A stretch of 64,000 nucleotides of DNA from Gluconacetobacter takamatsuzukensis (lineage in GTDB: Bacteria > Pseudomonadota > Alphaproteobacteria > Acetobacterales > Acetobacteraceae): contig NZ_JABEQK010000002.1 in the NCBI RefSeq assembly GCF_014174275.1, positions 62,001 through 126,000 of the forward strand, read 5' to 3'. The translations under genes and the position numbers were made by a program. The notes beneath the pieces were generated by a model. That model was not told where the DNA came from, did no database searches, and saw only the letters and a list, made by a program, of their open reading frames with translations. Within the stretch, counting starts at the first letter, position 1. Each line of letters opens with the position of its first letter. Positions 6,695 to 16,140 of the stretch are shown piece by piece.

Positions 6695-7716
6695 CGAGCC
6701 TTCTGCGGGTCGACCATGCCAGCCGTCGTTTCGGCGGGCAGACGGCGCTGGACGATGTCTCGTTCCAGGTGCGGCCCGGCGAGATCCTGGGCATTATCGG
6801 CCGGTCGGGCGCGGGCAAGACCACGCTGCTGCGGTGCCTGAACGGGCTGGAGCGGCCGGATAGCGGACGCATCCTGATCGAGGACCGCGACATCACCACC
6901 CTGCCCGAGCGCGAGTTGGTGCAGGTGCGGCGGCGGATCGGGCTGGTGTTCCAGCATTTCAACCTGCTCAATTCCCGCACCGTCGCCGGCAATATCGAAC
7001 TGCCCTTGCAGATTGCCGGCGTGCCCCGCGACAGGCGCCGGGCGCGTGCCGGCGAATTGCTGGATCTGGTCGGGCTGGCCGGGCACGCCGACAAGCGCCC
7101 CAGCCAGCTGTCGGGCGGGCAGAAGCAGCGCGTGGGCATTGCCCGGGCGCTGGCGGCCCACCCCGCGCTGCTGCTGTGCGACGAGGCGACCTCGGCGCTG
7201 GACCCGGAAACCACGCTGTCGATCCTCGACCTGCTGCGCGACATCAACCGGCGGCTGGGGCTGACCATCATCCTGATCACGCACGAGATGGATGTGATCC
7301 GCCGCATCGCGCAGCGGATCCTGGTCATGGATCGTGGCCGCGTGGTCGAGGACGCCGAAACCGCGCAGGTCCTGCGCGGCGGGGCGCGGCACGATGTCAC
7401 CCGGGCCTTCCTGCACGGCGAATCCGCGCGCCTGCCCGACACCATCGCGGCCCTGATGCGCCCGGCCCCGTTTGCCGGGGGCGCCCCGCTGGTGCGCCTG
7501 ACGCTGGATGCCGGGGCGGCGGGCGTGCCGGTGCTGTCGGTCCTGGGGCGGCAGTACGGCATCGACGCCGCGATCGTGCAGGCCGGCATGGCCGACGGGG
7601 GCGCGCAGGCGGAATGCGTGGTGCGCCTGTCGGGGCATGATGACGGGGCCATGGATTTTCTGCGCCAGGCCAGCCCGTCGATGGAGGTATTGGGCTATGT
7701 CCCGGCTGATTCTTGA
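6688..7716 (+). CDS. metN: Methionine import ABC transporter ATP-binding protein
   Basis: The 342-residue ATPase shows Walker A GRSGAGKTT (about residue 39), a Q-loop in GLVFQHFNLL, signature LSGGQKQRVGIARAL, Walker B LLLCDEATSALDPETT and the H-loop LITHEMDVIRRI. Residues after about 245 form the C2/NIL-type regulatory domain that in E. coli MetN binds methionine and gives trans-inhibition. The ATG at 6688, inside the end of metQ, was chosen over an upstream frame start because it opens the conserved protein. The metI start lies within its last 20 bases. Confidence 0.95.
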   Translation: MVTSLLRVDHASRRFGGQTALDDVSFQVRPGEILGIIGRSGAGKTTLLRCLNGLERPDSGRILIEDRDITTLPERELVQVRRRIGLVFQHFNLLNSRTVAGNIELPLQIAGVPRDRRRARAGELLDLVGLAGHADKRPSQLSGGQKQRVGIARALAAHPALLLCDEATSALDPETTLSILDLLRDINRRLGLTIILITHEMDVIRRIAQRILVMDRGRVVEDAETAQVLRGGARHDVTRAFLHGESARLPDTIAALMRPAPFAGGAPLVRLTLDAGAAGVPVLSVLGRQYGIDAAIVQAGMADGGAQAECVVRLSGHDDGAMDFLRQASPSMEVLGYVPADS

Positions 7717-8344
7717 CCTCATCGTCCACGCGACGGCCGAGACCATGGAAATGGTGCTGGCGTCGGGCCTGATCGCGGTGATCGGCGGGCTGCCGCTGGC
7801 CATCCTGCTGATCGCGACCGCGCCGGGGGGCATCCTGCCGCTGCCGGCCGTCTCGCGCGGGCTGGGGCTGCTGATCGATGCCGCGCGGGCGGTGCCGTTC
7901 ATGATCCTGCTGGTGCTGCTGATTCCGGTCACGCGGCTGGTCGCGGGCACCGCGCTGGGCACCGGGGCGGCCATCGTGCCGCTGTCCATCGCCGCCGTGC
8001 CGTATTTCGCCCGCATCGCGGAAGTGTCGCTGCGCGAGGTCGACCGCAACCTGGTCGATGCGGTGCGCGCCATGGGCGGGACGCGCTGGATGGTCATCCG
8101 CTTCGTCCTGCTGCCCGAGGCGCTGCCGGGCCTGATTTCCGGCATTACCGTCACGCTCGTCACGCTGGTCGGGGCGTCGGCCATGGCGGGGGTGATCGGC
8201 GCGGGGGGGTTGGGCGATCTTGCGATCCGCTATGGCTACCAGCGCTTCAATACGACCATCATGCTCTCGGTCGTCGCGGTGCTGATTGCGCTGGTGACGC
8301 TGATGCAGGCGATCGGCAACGGGTTGGCGCGCTGGCTGCGTTGA
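7697..8344 (+). CDS. metI: Methionine import ABC transporter permease
   Basis: The 215-residue permease has about five hydrophobic segments and the EAA-type cytoplasmic loop LVDAVRAMGGTRWMVIRFVLLPEALPG that contacts MetN. The GVIGAGGLGDLAIRYGYQRF stretch near the C-terminus is characteristic of MetI. It overlaps metN by 20 bases and ends only 7 bases from the stop of the convergent mgtA-like gene. Confidence 0.95.
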   Translation: MSRLILDLIVHATAETMEMVLASGLIAVIGGLPLAILLIATAPGGILPLPAVSRGLGLLIDAARAVPFMILLVLLIPVTRLVAGTALGTGAAIVPLSIAAVPYFARIAEVSLREVDRNLVDAVRAMGGTRWMVIRFVLLPEALPGLISGITVTLVTLVGASAMAGVIGAGGLGDLAIRYGYQRFNTTIMLSVVAVLIALVTLMQAIGNGLARWLR

Positions 8345-8351
8345 TCGCCCG

Positions 8352-10919
8352 TCAGTGCCGCCCGGCCGCCAGGCGCTTCACCACCTGCGCCGCACCCAGA
8401 TACCCCGCCGTGATCCCGCCCATGGCCAGCAGCACGCCGGCCCCGGGCGCTGCGAAGCCGAACCAGCGCCCCGCGATGGTAAAGGGCAGCACCAGCGCCA
8501 CCATCAGGGCGCACAGGGCGGAGACCAGCAGCCACCGGTCGGGGGGCGTGCGCCAGGGCAGGCCGCGCGTGCGGATCAGGAAGACCACGAGGATCTGCGT
8601 TGCGATCGATTCCAGGAACCAGGCGGTCCGGAATTCGGATGCTGCGACGTGGAAACCGTAGAGCAGAACGACGAATGTGATGAAATCGAAGATTGAGGAG
8701 AGCGGCCCCATGATGCCGGCATAGCGGACGATGCCGCGCATGCTCCAGCGCTGGGGGCGGTCGAGGTCGGACGGATCGACCGTATCGAACGGGATGCCGA
8801 TTTCCGACAGGTCGTAGAGCAGGTTGTTGAGCAGGATCTGCGTCGCCAGCAGGGGCAGGAAGGGCAGGAACAGCGACGCCATGGCCATCGACAGCATGTT
8901 GCCGAAATTGGAGCTGGAGCCCATGCGGACATATTTCAGGATATTGGCGAATGTCCGCCGCCCCTCGCCCACCCCGTCGGCCACCACGTTCAGGTCCGGG
9001 GCCAGCAGGATCATGTCCGCCGCCGCCCGGGCGACACCGGTGGCGCCATCGACCGAAAGCCCGACATCGGCGGTGCGGATGCCCGGCGCGTCGTTGACGC
9101 CGTCGCCGAGAAAACCCACGGTCTCGCCACGGGTTTGCAGGGCGCGTACCACGCGCACCTTCTGGTCGGGGGTCAGGCGGCCGTAAAGATCGACGCCCTG
9201 GACGCGCGCGGCCAGAGCGTCGTCGTTCAGCATTTCCAGCTCCGGGCCGGCCAGGACGGCCGCCCCGGTCAGCCCGACCAGCCCCGCGACCCGGGCGACC
9301 ACCAGCGGGTCGTCCCCCGACAGCACTTTCACGCGCACGCCGGCCGCCGCCAGCCGCGTGAGGGCGACGGCGGCGCTGGCCTTGGGGGGATCGGCGAAGG
9401 TGCAGACCCCTTCGAAGACCAGGTCGGCCTCGTCCTCGGGCGCCAGCGCATCGGCGGGTGTGGTGCAGGGTTTGGTGGCGACCGCGATGGCGCGCAGGCC
9501 CTGGGCGGCCAGGCCGTGCAGCCGGGCGGCGATCGCATCGCGGGCCGCGTCGTCGAGGGGGATCGCGGCCGTGCCGTCCCGCTGCCGGTCGCAGACCGCC
9601 AGGATGGCCTCTGGCGCGCCCTTGCTGATCAGCAGGCATTCGCCGGCGCGCGCCGCCAGCACGGAGCCGCGCCTGCGCTCGTAATTGAAGCCGATGCGGC
9701 CCTGCGCGGTCCAGCCCTCGGCGGCGTGGGGCGCGGCGGCGGTCAGTGCGCCGTCCATGGCGCCGCGATCGCCCGCGAGGGCGGCGCACAGGCCGGCGAG
9801 CGTGGCGATGCGCGGATCGTCCCTGCCCCCGGCATCGAGGCTGCCGGCCAGAACGATTTTGGCCGAGGTCAGGGTGCCCGTCTTGTCGGTGCACAGCACC
9901 GTCATGGCACCGAGATCGTGGATCGCGGTCAGGCGCTTGACGATCACCCGGCGCCTGGCCATGCGCACCGCGCCGCGCGACAGGGTGACGGTGGTGATCA
10001 TCGGCAGCAGTTCCGGCGTCAGCCCCACCGCCAGCGCCACCGCGAACATCAGCGATTCGACCAGCGACCGCCCGAATAGCAGGTTGATCGCCAGCACGGC
10101 CACGGACAGCACGCCCGCCGCGCGGGCGACGACCAGGCCGAGCGCGCGCAGGTCGCGCTGGAACGGCGAGGGCGCGGCGTCCTCGGCCAGTACCGAGGCG
10201 ACGCCGCCGAACAGGGTCTTGCGGCCGGTGGCCACCGCCAGGGCCGTGGCCTCGCCCGTCTGCGCGATCGATCCGCGAAACAGCGCGTTGGTGGCTTCGG
10301 CGGGGGAACGGGAGGCGATGGTGCCGGGGCGCTTTTCCACCGGATAGGGCTCGCCGGTCAGCGCGGCCTCGTTGGCGGTGAAACTGGACACGTCCAGGAC
10401 CAGGGCATCGGCCGGCACCACGTCGCCGATGCGCACGCGAAAGACGTCGCCCGGCACGACTTCGGCGGTGGGGATGCTGACGAACCGGCCGTCGCGCAGG
10501 ACATCGGCCGTCAGCGCCACCGACTGTTTCAGCGCATCGGCCGTCCGGGCCGCGCGGCCTTCCTGGATCGCATCGAGCGCGATGGACACGACGATGATGG
10601 CGGCGATGATGCCCGCGCTGGCCGCGTCGCCCATGGCCGCCGAAACCCCGGCGGCGAACAGCAGCAGCAGGATCAGCGGCTCCAGGAACCGCCGGCCGAT
10701 CGCAACAAAGGGGGAGATGCGGCGCACCGGCCGGTCGGTATTGGGGCCGTCGGCCGCCAGGCGGGCCGCTGCCTCGGCCGCCGTCAGGCCCTGCGCAGTG
10801 GAGGCGAGGGCGGCGAATGTCGCATCCGGCTTCTGCGTCCAGAAGGGCGTGGCGGATGGCGTTGTGGCCGGCGGAATCCCCAATTCACCCTGTCCCATGA
10901 ACAGCCGACGGGATGGCAT
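8352..10919 (-). CDS. mgtA: P-type Mg2+-transporting ATPase (P3B, MgtA-like)
   Basis: The 855-residue membrane ATPase shows the actuator TGEP motif (near residue 188), the phosphorylation motif DKTGTLT (near 345), the GDGVNDAPG hinge (near 605) and about ten membrane segments. The stretch SNFGNMLSMAMASLFLPFLP and the overall layout fit the magnesium-importing P3B group. The start is uncertain: MGQGELG seven codons downstream is an alternative and neither has a clear ribosome site. It follows the aquaporin-like gene by 18 bases and is probably co-transcribed with it. MgtA and MgtB cannot be told apart here, and no Mg-sensing leader is visible. Confidence 0.9.
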   Translation of the reverse strand: MPSRRLFMGQGELGIPPATTPSATPFWTQKPDATFAALASTAQGLTAAEAAARLAADGPNTDRPVRRISPFVAIGRRFLEPLILLLLFAAGVSAAMGDAASAGIIAAIIVVSIALDAIQEGRAARTADALKQSVALTADVLRDGRFVSIPTAEVVPGDVFRVRIGDVVPADALVLDVSSFTANEAALTGEPYPVEKRPGTIASRSPAEATNALFRGSIAQTGEATALAVATGRKTLFGGVASVLAEDAAPSPFQRDLRALGLVVARAAGVLSVAVLAINLLFGRSLVESLMFAVALAVGLTPELLPMITTVTLSRGAVRMARRRVIVKRLTAIHDLGAMTVLCTDKTGTLTSAKIVLAGSLDAGGRDDPRIATLAGLCAALAGDRGAMDGALTAAAPHAAEGWTAQGRIGFNYERRRGSVLAARAGECLLISKGAPEAILAVCDRQRDGTAAIPLDDAARDAIAARLHGLAAQGLRAIAVATKPCTTPADALAPEDEADLVFEGVCTFADPPKASAAVALTRLAAAGVRVKVLSGDDPLVVARVAGLVGLTGAAVLAGPELEMLNDDALAARVQGVDLYGRLTPDQKVRVVRALQTRGETVGFLGDGVNDAPGIRTADVGLSVDGATGVARAAADMILLAPDLNVVADGVGEGRRTFANILKYVRMGSSSNFGNMLSMAMASLFLPFLPLLATQILLNNLLYDLSEIGIPFDTVDPSDLDRPQRWSMRGIVRYAGIMGPLSSIFDFITFVVLLYGFHVAASEFRTAWFLESIATQILVVFLIRTRGLPWRTPPDRWLLVSALCALMVALVLPFTIAGRWFGFAAPGAGVLLAMGGITAGYLGAAQVVKRLAAGRH

Positions 10920-10937
10920 GACCGCCGACGCGCGGCT

Positions 10938-11837
10938 TTATTGCGTGGCGGACCGCCGCCGCCACGGTAGCAGATAGGGCGCGCGGCCGTGATGGCCGAA
11001 ATGGGCCACCCGCGCCTCGTGCAGTTCGATCGCCCCCAGGGCGCCCAGCCGCACCAGCGCCACCATCAGCGCGGCACCGGCGAACGGGGCCAGGCCATAG
11101 ATCCAGAAACCGCGCCATTGGCCGGAGAACAGCGCCGGCCCCAGGGTGCGGGCCAGATTGGTACTGTCGCCCGACAGCCAGGCCTCGAACGGATTGAGCA
11201 TGAAGAACAGCGGGCCGGCCACCAGCGGCGTCACCCAGCGCAGGCCGGCCGTCCCGCCCGTGAACAGCAGGGTGCCGATCAGCAGCGCCGTGGTGCAGAT
11301 TTCGCCCACGAAGGGCCAGGACAGCGGCACCATCGGCGACGGCAGGGTGGCGGAGAAATGCGTGGCCTGCGACCATGTCGCCCAGCGCGGCCAGACCAGG
11401 CCCGCAAGCGCCACCAGGCCGGTACCGAGCACCGCGCCCGCCGACTGGGCGGCGATGTAGCCCAGCATGTCCCGCCAGGCCAGGCGCCCCATCAGGGTAA
11501 AGGCCAGCGTCACCGAGGGGCTGACATGCCCGCCGCTGACGCGCCCGAAGGGCGAGAGAGCCGCGATCGTGCCGCCCAGGCCGAAGAACAGCCCCTGCAA
11601 TGCCACCTGCAATGCGGGATGGGCCGCCAGCACCCGCCCCACCGGGCTGCCGGCCGCGCCCAGCAGGATGTTGGTGGCCACCCCAAAGACCATCAGCAGC
11701 GCGGTGCCCGCGCATTCGCAGGCATAGAGGCGGGGATGGACCAGCCGGCCCGGATGCGGCGCCCCGGCCAGCGGCCGGTCCTGCGGATGGGGATAACAGG
11801 CCGGATCGGGGGCCGGGGAAGAAGTGGACCCGGACAC
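10938..11837 (-). CDS. MIP (aquaporin-like) family membrane channel with atypical NPA boxes
   Basis: The 299-residue protein has six hydrophobic segments and two half-helix loops in MIP order: GRVSGGHVSPSVTLAF and GDSTNLARTLGPALF. Both replace the usual NPA (HxNPAVT, NPARxxGPA) with SPS and NLA, so pore selectivity may differ from ordinary aquaporins or glycerol channels. A GTG start at 11837, two bases after the upstream VOC stop, was chosen as translationally coupled. The long N- and C-terminal cytoplasmic tails are His/Arg-rich. It sits between a VOC gene and mgtA on the same strand. Confidence 0.75.
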   Translation of the reverse strand: MSGSTSSPAPDPACYPHPQDRPLAGAPHPGRLVHPRLYACECAGTALLMVFGVATNILLGAAGSPVGRVLAAHPALQVALQGLFFGLGGTIAALSPFGRVSGGHVSPSVTLAFTLMGRLAWRDMLGYIAAQSAGAVLGTGLVALAGLVWPRWATWSQATHFSATLPSPMVPLSWPFVGEICTTALLIGTLLFTGGTAGLRWVTPLVAGPLFFMLNPFEAWLSGDSTNLARTLGPALFSGQWRGFWIYGLAPFAGAALMVALVRLGALGAIELHEARVAHFGHHGRAPYLLPWRRRSATQ

Positions 11838-11839
11838 GA

Positions 11840-12232
11840 TCAGCCCTGGTAGGAGGCGATCTCGACCAGATTGCCGTCCGGATCTTCGCAATAGACCGAG
11901 GTGACGGGGCCCAGCGCCCCCAGGCGGGCCACCGGCCCGTCGGTGACGCGGACGCCGCAGCCTTCCAGATGCTCGACCACATCGCCGCTGGAGACGGCGG
12001 TGATGAAGCACAGGTCGTTGGTGCCGGGCAGCGCGTCGGTGGCCGTGGCCCAGCCTTCCGCCCCATGGGGGCGGAGATTGAGCTTCTGGCCGCCGAATTT
12101 CAGCGCCGTGCGGTTGTTGCGGCCATATTCCTCCCGCTCCATGCCCAGGACCCGCTGATACCAGGACGCCGAGACCTCCAGGTCACGGACGGTAATGACG
12201 ACATGGTCCAGCCGATCGACGGTAAAGCGCAT
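11840..12232 (-). CDS. VOC (glyoxalase/bleomycin-resistance) family protein
   Basis: This single-domain 130-residue protein opens with LDHVVITVRDLEVSASWYQRVLG and ends SVYCEDPDGNLVEIASYQ, the paired beta-alpha-beta modules of the vicinal-oxygen-chelate fold. Likely metal ligands are His in LDHVV and Glu in LVEIAS. The substrate cannot be read from sequence; such proteins include lyases, dioxygenases and resistance proteins. The gene starts 49 bases after the fumarase stop and is followed directly by the MIP gene, so it may join a fumA-VOC-MIP-mgtA transcript. Confidence 0.85.
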   Translation of the reverse strand: MRFTVDRLDHVVITVRDLEVSASWYQRVLGMEREEYGRNNRTALKFGGQKLNLRPHGAEGWATATDALPGTNDLCFITAVSSGDVVEHLEGCGVRVTDGPVARLGALGPVTSVYCEDPDGNLVEIASYQG

Positions 12233-12281
12233 GGAACGGGGATCTCCTTGTAGACGGAAGCCGGGGGCGGACCCCCCGGGC

Positions 12282-13946
12282 TCAGCCCGTCAGACCTTCA
12301 TAGAAATCATTGCCCTTGTCGTCGATGACGATAAAGGCCGGGAAATTCTCGACCTCGATCTTCCAGACCGCTTCCATGCCCAGTTCCGGATATTCCAGGA
12401 CCTCGACCTTGCGGATGCAGTCCTTGGCCAGCCGCGCCGCCGGGCCGCCGACCGAGCCGAGATAGAAGCCGCCATATTTGTGACAGGCCTCGCGCACCGC
12501 CTTGGAGCGGTTGCCCTTGGCCAGCATGACATACGACCCGCCGGCAGCCTGGAGCATGTCGACATAGCTGTCCATGCGCCCGGCGGTGGTGGGACCGAAC
12601 GAGCCGGTCGGCAGGCCGTCCGGCGTCTTGGCCGGGCCGGCGTAATAGACCGGATGGTCCTTGAGATATTGCGGCAGGCCCTCGCCGCGCTCCAGCCGCT
12701 CGCGGAACTTGGCGTGGGCGATGTCGCGCGCCACGACCATGGTGCCGGTCAGCGACAGGCGGGTCTTGACCGGGTATTGCGACAGCTGCTTGCGGATCTC
12801 GGTCATCGGCTTGTTGAGGTCGATCTGGACCTCCTCGCCGCCCAGGTGCTCGTCGGTCGTCTCGGGCAGGAAGCGCGCGGGGTCGGTTTCGAGCTGTTCG
12901 AGGAAGAAGCCGTCGGCGGTGACGCGGGCCTTGATCTGCCGGTCGGCCGAGCACGACACGCCGATGCCCACGGGCAGCGACGCGCCGTGGCGCGGCAGGC
13001 GCACCACGCGCACGTCATGGCAGAAATACTTGCCGCCGAACTGCGCGCCGATGCCCAGGCCCTGGGTCAGCTTCAGGATTTCCTGCTCCATCTCCAGGTC
13101 GCGGAAGGCGTGGCCCTGCGGGCTTCCTTCGGTCGGCAGGGAGTCGAGCCACTTGGTCGAGGCCAGCTTGACCGTCTCCAGCGTCTGCTCGGCCGACATG
13201 CCGCCGATCACGACCGCCAGATGGTAGGGCGGGCAGGCCGAGGTGCCCAGCGTGCGCACCTTGACGTCCAGCCATTTCAGCAGGTTTTCCTTGGTCGACA
13301 GCAGGGCCCGGGTTTCCTGGAACAGGAAGGTCTTGTTGGCCGAGCCGCCGCCCTTGGCGACGAACATCAGGTCCATCTGCTCGGCATGATAGTCGCCGGG
13401 CGTGGCCGAGATGTGGAACTGCACCGGCAGGTTGGTGCCGGTATTCACTTCCTCGAACATCGACAGCGGCGCCATCTGCGAATAGCGCAGGCTGGTGCGG
13501 GTGTAAGTGTCGTAGACGCCGCGCGAGAACGCCTCTTCCTCGTTGCCGTCGACCCAGACGCGCTGGCCCTTCTTGCCGTAGATGATGGCGGTGCCGGTAT
13601 CCTGGCACATCGGCAGCACGCCGCCTGCGGCGATGCAGGCGTTCTTCAGCAGGTCCAGCGCCACGAAGCGGTCATTGTCCGACGCCTCGGGGTCCTTCAG
13701 GATCCTGGCAAGCTGGGCCAGGTGGGCGGGGCGCAGCAGATGGGCGATTTCGTGGAAGGCGCGGGCGGCCAGTTCGCCCAGTGCCTCGGGCTTGACGTGC
13801 AGCACGGTGCGGCCGTCGCAGACCGTGGTGTGCACGCCCTCGATTTCCAGCCGCCGATAGGGCGTGTCGTCGTCATGGAGCGGAAAGAGCGGGCCGTAGA
13901 CGAACGGTTTCAACGGAGGCTTGGGGGGGGTGGATGAGGCGTTCAT
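12282..13946 (-). CDS. fumA: Fumarate hydratase class I (4Fe-4S)
   Basis: The 554-residue protein matches the class I, oxygen-sensitive fumarases that interconvert fumarate and malate in the TCA cycle. The N-terminal alpha domain has [19 protein letters not shown] and [11 protein letters not shown]; the C-terminal beta domain has [21 protein letters not shown]. Cluster-ligand cysteines are visible in [17 protein letters not shown] and GVSCSADR. The start at 13946 (MNASSTPP) was chosen because upstream in-frame sequence is not conserved-looking and GGGAGA lies ahead. Confidence 0.95.
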   Translation of the reverse strand: MNASSTPPKPPLKPFVYGPLFPLHDDDTPYRRLEIEGVHTTVCDGRTVLHVKPEALGELAARAFHEIAHLLRPAHLAQLARILKDPEASDNDRFVALDLLKNACIAAGGVLPMCQDTGTAIIYGKKGQRVWVDGNEEEAFSRGVYDTYTRTSLRYSQMAPLSMFEEVNTGTNLPVQFHISATPGDYHAEQMDLMFVAKGGGSANKTFLFQETRALLSTKENLLKWLDVKVRTLGTSACPPYHLAVVIGGMSAEQTLETVKLASTKWLDSLPTEGSPQGHAFRDLEMEQEILKLTQGLGIGAQFGGKYFCHDVRVVRLPRHGASLPVGIGVSCSADRQIKARVTADGFFLEQLETDPARFLPETTDEHLGGEEVQIDLNKPMTEIRKQLSQYPVKTRLSLTGTMVVARDIAHAKFRERLERGEGLPQYLKDHPVYYAGPAKTPDGLPTGSFGPTTAGRMDSYVDMLQAAGGSYVMLAKGNRSKAVREACHKYGGFYLGSVGGPAARLAKDCIRKVEVLEYPELGMEAVWKIEVENFPAFIVIDDKGNDFYEGLTG

Positions 13947-14051
13947 TATGGACAGTCTCCCTCTGTGTGCCTGTCTCCCCCGGATTGGTTCCGGGTGGTG
14001 GCGATGCACGGAGAGCCCGGCCGCATCCGGGCCCCCCGGATGGTGTACGGT

Positions 14052-14600
14052 TCAGCCCGGGCCGGAGCCCTTCTTGCGGAAGGCGGCCAGGCTGACCACT
14101 TGTGGCGAGGACGGCGCATCCCCCGGGGCCTCGGCGGCCTCGTCGACCGGGGCCGGTTCGGCGGCGACGGGTGCCGCGTCCTCCTCGTCAGCCGGCTCGG
14201 GCGGGGTGAAGCGCAGGGCGAGCCGGACATGGGGATCGGCGAAGGCGGTCACGGCGTCGACGGGAATGACCAGGGTCGACCCCACGCCGCCGAAGGACAG
14301 GCCGACCGAGATGGTCTGCGTGTCCTCGTCCACCTTCAGGTCCCAGAACTGGTGTTGCAGCACGATGGTGATCTCGTGCGGATACTGGGCGCGCAGGCGG
14401 CTGGGCAGGATCACGCCCGGCCAGTCGGTGCGGTAGGTGATGTAGAAATGGTGCCCCTCGGGCAGGCCCTCGCGCCCCACATGTTCCAGCGCGCGCAGCA
14501 TCACGCCCCGGTACGCATCCTCGATCCAGGAATCGTAGGGCAGGAGGCTTTCGGGAATCGTGGTGTCGAAACCGTTTTCCTCGTCGCGATCGTCGGACAT
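14052..14600 (-). CDS. sspB: ClpXP adaptor protein SspB (alphaproteobacterial type)
   Basis: The 182-residue protein has the SspB core: ALEHVGREGLPEGHHFYITY, GVILPSRLRAQYPHEITIVL, QHQFWDLKV and an SVGLSFGG strand. An acidic Ala/Pro-rich linker follows. The C-terminal peptide (PQVVSLAAFRKKGSGPG) is the ClpX-binding type tail. SspB tethers ssrA-tagged proteins to ClpXP. The tmRNA gene that makes the tag lies immediately upstream on the same strand. The start at MSDDRDEENGF was chosen because the family begins there. Confidence 0.93.
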   Translation of the reverse strand: MSDDRDEENGFDTTIPESLLPYDSWIEDAYRGVMLRALEHVGREGLPEGHHFYITYRTDWPGVILPSRLRAQYPHEITIVLQHQFWDLKVDEDTQTISVGLSFGGVGSTLVIPVDAVTAFADPHVRLALRFTPPEPADEEDAAPVAAEPAPVDEAAEAPGDAPSSPQVVSLAAFRKKGSGPG

Positions 14601-14714
14601 GCGGGATACTCCGTACCGTCCGGCCGCCCCATTGGGGGTCGGCCGGGCCATGATGGCCGTGTGGGTCGCGCCACGCCCTGCCACAGCCTTCAGCCATGCG
14701 TCAAACCGCGCGGC

Positions 14715-15045
14715 CGCACAAGGGCTGCCACGGCAGGTCAGACATCACAACCGCAGGAATAATGGCATGATCTGGCAGCGAAGTGGGAGGGCTTCTGTTG
14801 CCCGGTGCCCTCCCGAACCGCGCTTGTCACTTATGCAGCGACAGCGAGCACCTCAGAGTTATCGTTGGCACTTGTAAGTTAGCCCGATGACGGCGGTACA
14901 ATGCCGGGCAAAAGGCAGGTCTTTACCATGCGTGTCGAGCCTGTTTCGTCCCCATGCTCCCCTGCCCCGAAGGGTCGTGACGGGGAGGTTTCTGGTGGAG
15001 ACGCCGGGTACTGCCCCCGGGTCCACTACACTTATTCCACGTGCC
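14715..15045 (-). ncRNA. ssrA: tmRNA, circularly permuted two-piece form
   Basis: On the minus strand the acceptor piece comes first and ends GGCGTCTCC-A-CCA (CCA at 14995-14993), with a T-arm-like CCGGG/CCCGG hairpin. A 39-nt intervening loop (14992-14954) follows, then the coding piece starting GGGGACGAAACAGGCTCGAC (5' G at 14953). Its first seven bases pair with CGTCTCC of the acceptor piece (one G-U) to form the acceptor stem. The tag frame and then stable hairpins (GGGAGGGC/GCCCTCCC; CTGCCGTGGCAG) follow. This order is the permuted alphaproteobacterial tmRNA. Outer ends are approximate. Confidence 0.92.
14831..14869 (-). other. tmRNA tag-peptide reading frame (ANDNSEVLAVAA-stop)
   Basis: Within the coding piece the resume codon GCC is followed by codons for ANDNSEVLAVAA and TAA. 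The AANDN-like start and the hydrophobic AVAA degron end match alphaproteobacterial ssrA tags recognised by SspB and ClpX. This tag identifies the RNA and its orientation. Confidence 0.93.
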
Positions 15046-15177
15046 GTTTATCGCCATAGCCAAGGAGCAAGCCCCTCCGGCACGTCGGTATATAAGGACG
15101 CCGCTCCCTGGTGGCAAGGCATGTCCGCTTCGTGGTATGCGCGCCGTTGGACCCAGCGGCAGAGACGGAGCGCGGCA

Positions 15178-16128
15178 ATGTTTTCAACGGACCAGAAATC
15201 GGAAATCGATGCGGCCCGCGCCGATTGGGCCCAGACGCGCCGCATCGTCGTGCCCGCCGCCGAGGAGGTTCTGTACGAACCCCAGCCGGTACTGGGCACC
15301 GGGTTCGTGCGGCTGGTCGACTATATGGGCGGCGACGCGGCCATCGTGCAGGGGGCCCGTGTCTCCTACGGGCGGGGCACGCGCAGCACGTCGGACGACC
15401 GGGGACTGATCCGCTACCTGATGCGCCACCGGCACACCAGCCCGTTCGAACTGGCGGTCGCCAAGTTCCATGTCCGCGCCCCGATCTTCGTCACCCGCCA
15501 GTGGTTCCGCCACCGCACGGCCAGCATCAACGAATATTCGGCCCGCTATTCGGTGCTGGAGAAGGAATTCTACTTCCCCCGGCCCGAGGACATCGCCCAG
15601 CAATCGGCCAGCAACAAGCAGGGGCGCGGCGACAGCCTGCCCGCCGATGCCGCCCAGCACGTGCTGGACCTGCTGCGCGAGGATGCGAGCCGCTGCTACG
15701 ACCATTACCTGGAAATGCTGAACCAGGACGAGGAAGGGAATGTCGTCGACCCCGACCGGCCGGTGGTGGCGCGCGAACTGGCGCGCATGACGCTGCCGGT
15801 CAATGTGATGACGCAGTTCTACTGGCAGCTGAACCTGTGGAACCTGCTGCATTTCCTGCGGCTGCGCGCCGACGCCCATGCGCAGTACGAAATCCGCGCC
15901 TATGCCGACACGATCCTGAACCTGGTGGAACGCTGGGTGCCGCTGACCTACGAGGCCTTCCGCGACTACATGCAGGAAGCCGCCCTGCTTTCGGGCCCCG
16001 CCCTGCGGGCCCTGCGCGACGTGCTGGCGGGCCGCGAGGTCGACCTGCAGGCCTCCGGCCTGTCGAAGCGCGAGGTCACGGACCTGATCGGCCTGCTGCC
16101 CGAGATCGGCCCGCGTTTAGGCCGCTAG
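15178..16128 (+). CDS. thyX: FAD-dependent thymidylate synthase ThyX
   Basis: The 316-residue enzyme makes dTMP from dUMP using FAD, NADPH and methylene-THF. The ThyX signature RHRTASINEYSARY is complete near residue 118. The conserved GxRVSYGRGT and RYLMRHRHTSPFE stretches precede it, and RIxLP-type sequence follows (ELARMTLPVNVMTQFYWQLN). The ATG at 15178 has ACGGAG upstream; in-frame sequence further 5' overlaps the tmRNA and was rejected. A palindromic element begins 12 bases after the stop. Confidence 0.96.
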   Translation: MFSTDQKSEIDAARADWAQTRRIVVPAAEEVLYEPQPVLGTGFVRLVDYMGGDAAIVQGARVSYGRGTRSTSDDRGLIRYLMRHRHTSPFELAVAKFHVRAPIFVTRQWFRHRTASINEYSARYSVLEKEFYFPRPEDIAQQSASNKQGRGDSLPADAAQHVLDLLREDASRCYDHYLEMLNQDEEGNVVDPDRPVVARELARMTLPVNVMTQFYWQLNLWNLLHFLRLRADAHAQYEIRAYADTILNLVERWVPLTYEAFRDYMQEAALLSGPALRALRDVLAGREVDLQASGLSKREVTDLIGLLPEIGPRLGR

Positions 16129-16140
16129 AGGGCGGCCCTC

